Shown here: piece by piece, positions 1 through 5,415 of the stretch
How the letters are laid out: each line of letters begins with the position of its first letter
Numbering within the stretch: the first letter of the stretch is position 1
DNA from: Clostridium sp. CAG:167
GTDB taxonomy: Bacteria > Bacillota > Clostridia > Lachnospirales > Lachnospiraceae
Direction of reading: 5' to 3'
DNA: 5,415 nt
Assembly (NCBI GenBank): GCA_000433735.1
Contig: HF998290.1
Location: forward strand, 1-5,415
Position numbers and translations under genes: made by a program
Notes under the pieces: model-generated
Database searches by the model: none
The model's input: only the letters and a program-made list of their open reading frames with translations
Told to the model about the DNA's origin: nothing

Positions 1-737
1 ATCTTTTTGATCTCTTTTTCTTTCAGATGGATGCCGGATTTTTTCAGGGAAGCCAGTGCTTCTTTCTGGTCCGCCTCAAACTGCAGGGCGATGTGGAAAC
101 AGGCCGCCGCCGGCTTTTTCTCCCCCTGGTGTTCAAAGTACCGTCCCAGATAAGCAAATCCCTTGGCCACTGTGTCCGGGCGGAACGCATAATAAATAGC
201 AGTCAGTGCCGTCTCATGCACCTCATCCCACTGATCCAGCGCGATCAGACTGTCCATATAGCAGAAAGCAATGTGGGCATTCACCGGGTTCCACTTTCTG
301 GCATTAGCAAAGCTCTCCTTTGCCTCCTCATACTTGCCCTCTGACATAAGGTCCATGCCTCGGTTAAGGAAAATGTCTGCATGAGGAATCTCGGAACGGC
401 GCACTGCCTTGTCCGGCTTTACAAACTCGTTTACCATGATCTCCTCGAAAAATTCATAGAAAGAATAATACTGTGCGTCCTCTTCTTCCTCTTCATCCTC
501 GTCGATCTGGATATCTACCACACGGTCTTTTCCCATTTCCACAACCGCTTCGTTTCTCTCTTCCTCTGATAAAAGGTCATACATCAAACGGCTGCATTCT
601 TTGGCGATCTCGCCGCCAAACTCATGTCCGTGAAAAGCCTCCATCTGTCCTTTCAGGTACTTTAAGTCCTGCTTTTTGTCTCCTGTGAGACGCTCTTTAA
701 TCTGTTTTAAGATTTCTTCTACTTCTGTCAACGTCAT
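1..737 (-). CDS. TPR-repeat protein, partial (C-terminus beyond left edge)
   Basis: This reading frame is open from the ATG at 737 to the window edge (245 codons visible, no stop), so the 3' end is missing. Residues 1-75 are a charged helical region and residues 79-87 are an unbroken acidic run (D/E only). Residues 120-225 then read as about three tetratricopeptide repeats: 120-153 (best match, with LNRGMDLMSEGKYEEAKESF and a terminal NP), 154-187 and 192-225. TPRs are protein-binding helical hairpins. No signal peptide or membrane segment is visible, so a cytoplasmic scaffold or adaptor is likely, but the partner is unknown. The gene starts 10 nt after the stop of the membrane-protein gene, consistent with one transcript. 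The start is ambiguous: ATG 737 lies only 2 nt from GGAGG, while TTG 731 has ideal 8-nt spacing. The TPR call is firm at family level; the specific function is not recognised. Confidence 0.85.
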   Translation of the reverse strand, partial: MTLTEVEEILKQIKERLTGDKKQDLKYLKGQMEAFHGHEFGGEIAKECSRLMYDLLSEEERNEAVVEMGKDRVVDIQIDEDEEEEEDAQYYSFYEFFEEIMVNEFVKPDKAVRRSEIPHADIFLNRGMDLMSEGKYEEAKESFANARKWNPVNAHIAFCYMDSLIALDQWDEVHETALTAIYYAFRPDTVAKGFAYLGRYFEHQGEKKPAAACFHIALQFEADQKEALASLKKSGIHLKEKEIKK

Positions 738-739
738 GT

Positions 740-746
740 CCTCCCT
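740..746 (-). promoter_or_regulatory. Ribosome binding site (AGGGAGG) of the TPR gene
   Basis: AGGGAGG lies in the 10-nt gap between the membrane-protein stop (TAA, 750-748) and the TPR gene. Its GGAGG core (744-740) is only 2 nt from ATG 737 but 8 nt from the in-frame TTG at 731. Spacing alone favours TTG, while codon preference favours ATG. The choice changes the protein by only two residues. Confidence 0.7.
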
Positions 747-747
747 T

Positions 748-1500
748 TTACTCTGTTGCAGTTGCTTTTTTCTCAAGTTTATAGTAACTGGTGCACATCC
801 GGTCTTTGTAAATATACAGAGGCATCATCTTGCTGCCATCGTCCTTGGTTCGGTAGATGAACTTGCCTTTCCTCTTATAAGTACCGGCAGCTGCATTATC
901 TGTGTCACTGCCGTCCAGATTTGCCTTGTACCGCACGATACTCTGGACAAATTTACCGTTTTTCTTAAACTGGATCTTGACCTTGTTGTCTCCTTCTACT
1001 TCATTGACAAATGTTTTATTAAAGGTGGTCTGATCTGGTACCTTGCCCTGATACAAAGCCTGTCTGGAGATCAGATAATCTCCTTCAAAGTAAAAAAGGT
1101 CTTTGTTGTTGTCTTTGTCTACTGTCTCAATGCCTTCTTTGGTTCTTGTAAAGGTACCACGGCTCAGTTCACTGCTTTCTTTACCGGCATTCAGAAGTCT
1201 CTTGTAGGTTTTGTCCTTTTCATTTAACTCCAGGTAAAAAGCACTGCCACTTTCATCACTCTGGGTTCCCTCTGAGATCACACAGCCATAACGGGTGATG
1301 TATTTTTCATCTACCTTCGGCTCTTCTGTGGCGGCACTGCCGGTGGCTGTGGCCTGGGCGGTCTGGGTACTGTCATTTTTATCCTTGTTCTTAGTGTATA
1401 CAATACTTACCACCATGCCCACAAATCCAATGGCACACACGATCAGTATGATCGTAGTTGCTATATCCATGATACTTCTTTTTTTCTTACGCTTACTCAC
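748..1500 (-). CDS. Single-pass membrane protein with duplicated extracytoplasmic beta-rich domain, unknown function
   Basis: The protein has 250 residues, read from GTG 1500 to TAA 750-748. The start is chosen because AAGGAG sits 8 nt upstream and the GTG overlaps the tcdA stop (GTGA). A longer frame back to ATG 1635 exists but would lie inside tcdA. Residues 1-9 are strongly basic (SKRKKKR), about 12-36 form one hydrophobic helix, and 37-66 are a Thr/Ala/Ser/charged linker. By the positive-inside rule the rest lies outside the membrane. Residues 87-152 and 173-244 look like two copies of one beta-rich unit, each containing GT(F/Y)xR followed by a charged turn (KDNNK or KDDGSK) and alternating aromatic/aliphatic residues. 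There are two cysteines in the outer part (C73, C236). No enzyme motif, lipobox or sorting signal is seen, and I do not recognise the family. A membrane-tethered lipocalin-like or ligand-binding domain is possible, but that is speculation. Confidence 0.88.
   Translation of the reverse strand: MSKRKKKRSIMDIATTIILIVCAIGFVGMVVSIVYTKNKDKNDSTQTAQATATGSAATEEPKVDEKYITRYGCVISEGTQSDESGSAFYLELNEKDKTYKRLLNAGKESSELSRGTFTRTKEGIETVDKDNNKDLFYFEGDYLISRQALYQGKVPDQTTFNKTFVNEVEGDNKVKIQFKKNGKFVQSIVRYKANLDGSDTDNAAAGTYKRKGKFIYRTKDDGSKMMPLYIYKDRMCTSYYKLEKKATATE
1497..1500 (-). other. GTGA stop/start overlap between tcdA and the membrane-protein gene
   Basis: The TGA stop of tcdA (1499-1497) overlaps the GTG start of the next gene (1500-1498) by the classic 4-nt arrangement. 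This usually signals translational coupling and cotranscription. The overlap itself is read directly; the coupling is inferred. Confidence 0.85.
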
Positions 1501-2264
1501 AATGATGTCTCCTTTTCTATCAAATCTTTCGTTACCTCTCCGGCAATCATAAGGCCTGCCACAGAAGGTACAAAAGCCAGACTTCCTGGTATATCTCTTC
1601 TTACACTGCAGGTTCTCTGAGATCCCGGTGGACATACACAGTCGGTGCGGCAGCTGCTCTCTTCCTCATCCACAGGCCGCATAGGCTTTTCTTCTGAGTA
1701 TACCACTTTTAGCTTCTTTACGCCACGCTTTTTCAATTCCCGCCGCATTACTTTTGCCAGCGGACACATTTTCGTTTTGTAAAGGTCTGCCACCTTAAAC
1801 TGTCCCGGGTCAAATTTATTGCCGGCTCCCATGCAGCTGATGATGGGCACCCCTTTTTCCTGTGCCTTCATAACCAGCTCGATCTTGGCCGTTACCGTAT
1901 CCACGGCATCTACAATATAATCATATTCTTCAAAAGGAAACTCCTCTGCATTTTCCGGCAGAAAAAAGCACTTGTGAACCTGTACTTTTACCTGGGGATT
2001 GATGTCTTCCATCCGCGCCTTCATCACATCTGCCTTGTACTTTCCTATGGTGGAAGTGGTGGCGATGATCTGCCGGTTCAGATTGGTAAGGCATATCTTG
2101 TCATCATCGATCAGGTCGAAGGAACCGACCCCGCTCCGGACCAGCGCCTCACAGACATAACCTCCGACGCCGCCGATCCCAAATACAGCCACATGGGCAT
2201 TTTTCAGTTTTTCCATTGCCTCCTTGCCCAGAATAAGCTGGGTGCGGGAAAATCGATTCAACAT
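1497..2264 (-). CDS. tcdA: tRNA threonylcarbamoyladenosine dehydratase (TcdA/CsdL/YgdL family)
   Basis: This 255-residue E1-like ATP-dependent enzyme is close in length to E. coli TcdA (about 268). TcdA activates t6A at position 37 of ANN-decoding tRNAs and cyclises it to ct6A in the cytoplasm. Visible features in order are: the opening RFSRTQLILGKEAMEKLKNA; the nucleotide-binding glycine loop GIGGVGGY (29-36); the acidic strand end LIDDD (51-55); TNLNRQ (60-65), the conserved Asn/Arg ATP-contacting segment of ThiF-like enzymes; IGKYKA (73-78); DAVD (119-122); GAGNKFDPGQ (146-155); a PLAKVMRRELKKRG helix (168-181); and the C-terminal SLAFVPSVAGLMIAGEV (228-244). The last segment and the PLA helix point to TcdA rather than to MoeB or ThiF, which carry a different C-terminus and usually CxxC zinc pairs. 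Four cysteines cluster at 205, 209, 211 and 219. The gene starts 16 nt after the surface-protein stop. The symbol is unrelated to the C. difficile toxin gene of the same name. Confidence 0.92.
   Translation of the reverse strand: MLNRFSRTQLILGKEAMEKLKNAHVAVFGIGGVGGYVCEALVRSGVGSFDLIDDDKICLTNLNRQIIATTSTIGKYKADVMKARMEDINPQVKVQVHKCFFLPENAEEFPFEEYDYIVDAVDTVTAKIELVMKAQEKGVPIISCMGAGNKFDPGQFKVADLYKTKMCPLAKVMRRELKKRGVKKLKVVYSEEKPMRPVDEEESSCRTDCVCPPGSQRTCSVRRDIPGSLAFVPSVAGLMIAGEVTKDLIEKETSL
1509..1514 (-). promoter_or_regulatory. Ribosome binding site (AAGGAG) inside the 3' end of tcdA
   Basis: AAGGAG lies within the last codons of tcdA and is followed by 8 nt (ACATCATT) before GTG 1500. It decides the start of the membrane-protein gene, because the other in-frame candidates (ATG 1635, ATG 1470) are not needed and would respectively overlap tcdA by about 140 nt or remove the basic N-terminus. 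Confidence 0.8.
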
Positions 2265-2273
2265 TCCTTCAAA

Positions 2274-2278
2274 CCTCC
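2274..2278 (-). promoter_or_regulatory. Ribosome binding site (GGAGG) of tcdA
   Basis: GGAGG sits in the 16-nt gap after the surface-protein TAA (2283-2281), with 9 nt to ATG 2264. It supports that start. The gap is too short to hold a terminator or an independent promoter. Confidence 0.85.
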
Positions 2279-2280
2279 GT

Positions 2281-5200
2281 TTATTTTACTTTGATCTTGA
2301 TCACTTTCTTTTTACCGGAAGAAGCCTTCACTGTAATCTTGGCTGTTCCTTTTTTCTTCGCTGTCAAAACACCGTATCCGTCTACTTTTACAACCGATGA
2401 CTTGCTGCTCTTAAAGGACAGCGTATCAGTGGACTTAGCTGGTGCCAGACTGACTTTCAAAGTAGCTGTTTTCTTTCGTTTCATAGTCTTAGGTGCTTTT
2501 ACCTTGACCTTTTTTGCTTTTACTTTCTTGGATACGATCACGGTGATTACCTGGCGTCTGCCGGATGTAGTGGTGATCTCTATCTTAGCTGTTCCTTTTT
2601 TCTTTGCTTTGATCACACCGGACGCACTGACGGTGGCCACGGCATTTTTCAAAGAACGATAAGTAACTTTATCGGTGGTAGACGCCGGTGTCAGCACTAC
2701 TTTTACTTTCGTACTGCTGCCTTTGGCTACCCGCATCTTTTTGGCATTCGGCTTCTTGGCAAAAATCCGGATGCCCGTTGCCGGGATCTGGCTTCCGTTG
2801 CTGTAAGCACCATTGCTGCCGTTACCATTGTTTCCGCTGCCATTCTGACTGCTTCCGTCGGCACTCTGTCCCTGGCCCAGTACCGTAACCTCTACACTGG
2901 CCTTGACACCGGATGTAGTAGTTCCAGTAATAGTTGCCTTACCGGCTGCCAGTCCCTTGATCACTACCTTGGATGTGTCGTAGCTGACATTGACAAGATC
3001 CGGCCGGTCGGTGGTCCAGGTTACTGTGTCATCCGAGTTAGTCGGCAAAATGATAAAGCCTGTGCTGGCAGTTTTGGATGTTGTCTTGTTGATCCTTAAC
3101 TCACTGCCAACCTTTACCGTTGGATTGGTGTTATAAATCTTTAATTCAGAAGATGGCATGGTCACCTTAACAATGTATTTATTGGATTTGATCTTGCCAT
3201 TCTCACTGACAGCCTGAATCTGGATCGATCCTTTATCCTTGGCAGTCAAAAGACCATTCTCATCAATGGATCCATATGCAGCACCACTGGTAATACTCCA
3301 GGTTACTTTTTTATTGGTAGCGGCTGCCGGACGCACATCTGCTTCCATCTGCAGCGTACTTCCTGCCCCAACGGTATTGGCACCGTTCTTACCACAGATT
3401 GTAATGGTAGATACGGATAATGTCACATCGCTTTGTACCTTCAGAAAAAAATCTTTCTTCTGTCCGCTGGCCTGAGCGGTAGCCGTGATGGTCACTACCT
3501 CATCTGAGGCTCCCTTGGTAGTGATCTTTCCTGTATTATCTACTTCGATAATGTCCGGATTGGAACTTGTATATACTACTTTCTCACCGGACACACCGTC
3601 GTAACTGCTGTCAAATTCCGGTGTAACACGGATGGCATCTTTACCTCCATTGTCCGCTTTGATCATGTATGGTGATCCTTTGGAAGTACCACCGGAAGCG
3701 CTGCTAAATTCTCCCGGCAGATTATCTCCTACTGTGGTCACTTTCAGAGATTTGGCTGCTGTCTGACAGTACACATCCAGCCTATCTGTTTTACTTCCGG
3801 AAGTAACGGTAATGGTTGCCTTTCCATTGGCTGCCCGCTTGATGGTAGCCGTAGAAACGCCATCCTTCGTAACAGGTTCTCCTATCGTTACAACGGATGG
3901 GTCCGAAGACTCCCATGTTACTCCTTCCGTTGTGTTGTACGGTGTCAGGACCGCTTTTACCTGGATGCCGCTTGTAGCTGCCTGTCCGGTGGATGGGATG
4001 TAAAGAATCTTGCCACCGGATGTTTCTTCATACATCGTTGGTTTATTTTTTACCACCGTGTCTTCTGCTGCCGAGATATCCACTGCTTCTGTCGGCATAT
4101 CAACCACTCGTACTGCATAGTCAACAGTGTGGCTGTTGATCATAAATCCATTGCTTTCCAGTACTCTGAACTTACTCTGGAACTCTACTCTTACCTTCAC
4201 AGCCTCTTTGATATAACTCGTTCCTGACAAAGTAAAGGAGTAAACACCTGTTTTTTCATCCTGGGATACCTTCACAGTCAGACCTTTGTATCCCCCTTCT
4301 ACAGACTGGCCGTCCTTGTACAGTGCATGAGAAGTTCCCTCATTATCGATCAATGTAACCGTCGGCACACCATTCAGGGTATCACTGTTCAGTACCCGGA
4401 TCGGCAAGGTTACACTGCCCTGGATCGGTACGGTGACAGAAGTGTTTGCACTGTTATCAAACTGAAGGGTCGGGTTAATATCTTTGCCTGCTGTAGTACC
4501 ATAAGATCCATAAATAGCCTGTCCGTTTAAGGTGGCTGCCAATGGTATGTTAATATTTTTCAGATCTTCATTGTCTACAAATACCTTGCTGGCGATGTCC
4601 TCTGTGGTATCGGACACTTTTACATTGGCAAGGTAAGTACATCCACTAAACGCTCCCGTTGGCAGTTTCCGGATCTTAGTCTTACTCATATCTGCCTTTA
4701 CTACATTGGTATTCTGGAATGCGTTGGTTCCGATGGATTCCAGACGGATGGCACGGTCAAAATCAATGCTTGTAAGACCGGTCTTACTGCTGTAAGTTCC
4801 GTATGGTTTCCGGTTTCTGTAATATGAGTATTTTATCTCTTTGCCACTGGTATTTTGATAGGTAACCGAAGTCTGTACTTTTTCCTTTATGGTACTGTTG
4901 CTGAAAGCATTATTACCTATGGTTGTCAGGCTGGATGGGAAAATGATCTCCTCCAGAGAAGGACAGTTGTCAAACGCATAGTCACCAATGGTCTGTACAC
5001 TGAGACCGAAGGTACTTCCCATACCTTTTTCATCTGTCAGCACCAGGTTGTAACATTTGCTGAAAGCATTTTTACCGATGGATGTTACTGTATCCGGAAT
5101 CACGGCAGTGCGGAGTCCATAGAAATCATCTGCTTTCTGATTATCTGCAAATTTCTTTCCGCATCCGCTGAAAGTATATTCTTTGATTTCTTTCAATCCC

Positions 5201-5415
5201 TTTGGCAGGCGTACTGTCGTAAGGTTAAAGCAGTTCTCAAATGCGTGGGCGCCGATCCCTCTTGCAGCCACAGAATCCGGAAGGATCACCTTCTGTAAAC
5301 CAAAGGCATATGTGACGCTGCCTGCTGTCGAACTCTGCAGTCCCAGTATGGAAGTAGTCAACATGAACATCTGGCTTTCCATACTGCTGTCTTTGTTCTT
5401 TTCCAGTGTCGTACC
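2281..5415 (-). CDS. BspA-type LRR and bacterial Ig-like (Big_2) surface protein, partial (N-terminus beyond right edge)
   Basis: The frame stays open for 11 codons upstream of the ATG at 5382, to the window edge (1044 codons visible), and no signal peptide is visible. The true start is therefore almost certainly outside. Residues are numbered here from ATG 5382. Residues 27-292 are about eight BspA-type leucine-rich repeats (LRR_5) of the form IGxxAFxxCxxLxxVxxP. Residues 300-430 are a beta-rich segment of no clear family. Ig-like domains follow at about 431-540, 543-650, 651-740 and 745-835, showing the Big_2 pattern VTWxSSDPSVVTI ... GKATITV. Residues 836-865 form a Gly/Ser/Asn linker. The last two Ig-like domains (866-951, 952-1033) are lysine-rich. 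BspA-like proteins are secreted adhesins or polymer-binding proteins, so binding of host, glycan or microbial partners is plausible, but no ligand can be named. There is no LPXTG-type signal, C-terminal membrane helix or SLH domain, so attachment is unclear. The gene is followed after 16 nt by tcdA. Confidence 0.92.
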   Translation of the reverse strand, partial: GTTLEKNKDSSMESQMFMLTTSILGLQSSTAGSVTYAFGLQKVILPDSVAARGIGAHAFENCFNLTTVRLPKGLKEIKEYTFSGCGKKFADNQKADDFYGLRTAVIPDTVTSIGKNAFSKCYNLVLTDEKGMGSTFGLSVQTIGDYAFDNCPSLEEIIFPSSLTTIGNNAFSNSTIKEKVQTSVTYQNTSGKEIKYSYYRNRKPYGTYSSKTGLTSIDFDRAIRLESIGTNAFQNTNVVKADMSKTKIRKLPTGAFSGCTYLANVKVSDTTEDIASKVFVDNEDLKNINIPLAATLNGQAIYGSYGTTAGKDINPTLQFDNSANTSVTVPIQGSVTLPIRVLNSDTLNGVPTVTLIDNEGTSHALYKDGQSVEGGYKGLTVKVSQDEKTGVYSFTLSGTSYIKEAVKVRVEFQSKFRVLESNGFMINSHTVDYAVRVVDMPTEAVDISAAEDTVVKNKPTMYEETSGGKILYIPSTGQAATSGIQVKAVLTPYNTTEGVTWESSDPSVVTIGEPVTKDGVSTATIKRAANGKATITVTSGSKTDRLDVYCQTAAKSLKVTTVGDNLPGEFSSASGGTSKGSPYMIKADNGGKDAIRVTPEFDSSYDGVSGEKVVYTSSNPDIIEVDNTGKITTKGASDEVVTITATAQASGQKKDFFLKVQSDVTLSVSTITICGKNGANTVGAGSTLQMEADVRPAAATNKKVTWSITSGAAYGSIDENGLLTAKDKGSIQIQAVSENGKIKSNKYIVKVTMPSSELKIYNTNPTVKVGSELRINKTTSKTASTGFIILPTNSDDTVTWTTDRPDLVNVSYDTSKVVIKGLAAGKATITGTTTSGVKASVEVTVLGQGQSADGSSQNGSGNNGNGSNGAYSNGSQIPATGIRIFAKKPNAKKMRVAKGSSTKVKVVLTPASTTDKVTYRSLKNAVATVSASGVIKAKKKGTAKIEITTTSGRRQVITVIVSKKVKAKKVKVKAPKTMKRKKTATLKVSLAPAKSTDTLSFKSSKSSVVKVDGYGVLTAKKKGTAKITVKASSGKKKVIKIKVK
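2284..2784 (-). repeat. Tandem duplication of lysine-rich Ig-like domain
   Basis: The two C-terminal Ig-like domains repeat with an 82-codon period and share AKKKGTAKI. DNA stretches 2336-2362 and 2582-2608 match at 25 of 27 positions, exactly 246 nt apart and in frame. Elsewhere the pair is more diverged, with similar strand patterns (LTPASTTDKVTYRS versus LAPAKSTDTLSFKS). This indicates domain duplication within the gene. Confidence 0.8.
2785..2877 (-). other. Gly/Ser/Asn-rich interdomain linker
   Basis: Residues 836-865 of the surface protein are 22 of 30 Gly, Ser or Asn and contain no predicted secondary structure. They separate four near-neutral Ig-like domains from the strongly basic C-terminal pair, so they probably act as a flexible hinge. 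Confidence 0.75.
4507..5304 (-). repeat. BspA-type leucine-rich repeat array (protein-level repeats)
   Basis: About eight degenerate repeats are seen, whose cores include IGAHAFENCFNL, IKEYTFSGC, IGKNAFSKCYNL, IGDYAFDNCPSL, IGNNAFSN, IGTNAFQNTNV and LPTGAFSGCTYL, followed by a weak IASKVFVDNEDL. Unit length is irregular because of loops near residues 74-88, 113-127 and 163-200. The repeats are diverged at DNA level and recognisable mainly in protein. Confidence 0.85.

Noticed and set aside
676..1227. 183-codon plus-strand open frame
   Set aside because: It is antisense to the membrane-protein gene and the start of the TPR gene. It has no ribosome site, and its hydrophobic, Phe/Val-rich composition is what a shadow of a Lys/Glu/Asn-rich gene gives.
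1501..1635. N-terminal extension of the membrane protein back to ATG 1635
   Set aside because: It lies inside tcdA in another frame and would put 45 cysteine- and arginine-rich residues before the basic/hydrophobic N-terminus. GTG 1500 has a good ribosome site and the GTGA overlap.
2265..2280. Possible terminator or promoter between the surface-protein gene and tcdA
   Set aside because: The gap is 16 nt and is filled by the tcdA ribosome site. No hairpin plus T-run is present.
2336..2608. A-rich runs (minus strand AAGAAAAAAGGA) in both lysine-rich Ig domains as frameshift or phase-variation sites
   Set aside because: The run is only six A and the reading frame does not fit the A_AAA_AAG slippery heptamer. 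Both copies encode the conserved KKKGTA motif, and the downstream frame stays open to a natural end.
2773..2787. IPATG in the surface protein, resembling an LPXTG-type sortase signal
   Set aside because: It is about 165 residues from the C-terminus and is not followed by a hydrophobic helix and basic tail. It matches the usual start of a Big_2 domain (P-A/V-T-G-I).
4855..5298. 147-codon plus-strand open frame with repeated AESI segments
   Set aside because: It is antisense to the LRR array. The recurring segment mirrors the repeated NAFS/DAF codons of the real gene.

Overview
The window is wholly protein-coding on the minus strand. It holds four genes in the same direction with almost no space between them. 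Read in transcription order (right to left) they are: the 3' part of a large BspA-type leucine-rich-repeat/bacterial-Ig surface protein (2281-5415, 5' end outside the window); a ThiF/E1-like enzyme best read as TcdA, the tRNA threonylcarbamoyladenosine dehydratase (1497-2264); a 250-residue single-pass membrane protein of unknown function (748-1500); and a tetratricopeptide-repeat protein cut by the left edge (1-737). Every gene start visible in the window has a recognisable Shine-Dalgarno sequence. Junction spacings are 16 nt, a 4-nt GTGA overlap, and 10 nt, so the genes are probably cotranscribed. No terminator, tRNA, rRNA, CRISPR array or mobile element was seen.

The source is probably a gut-type Firmicute of the Clostridia, most likely Lachnospiraceae. 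This is inferred from moderate GC content, GGAGG-type ribosome sites, a BspA-like LRR protein joined to Big_2-type Ig domains ending in lysine-rich AKKKGTAKI-type modules, and the TcdA sequence style. It is not proven by any marker gene.

The surface protein has about eight irregular BspA-type LRRs, an unassigned beta-rich segment, four ordinary Ig-like domains, a 30-residue Gly/Ser/Asn linker, and a final pair of very basic Ig-like domains. It has no LPXTG-type anchor, so the cationic end may hold it to the wall (inference). The 250-residue protein is predicted to present an extracytoplasmic domain that looks like two copies of one beta-rich unit. TcdA and the TPR protein should be cytoplasmic. 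No shared pathway is evident, and the layout may simply be a housekeeping run of small genes behind a surface-protein gene. Nothing here clearly shows a new biological system. The points most worth a second look are the internal duplication in the membrane protein, the cationic C-terminal Ig pair, and the tight placement of tcdA behind a surface-protein gene.
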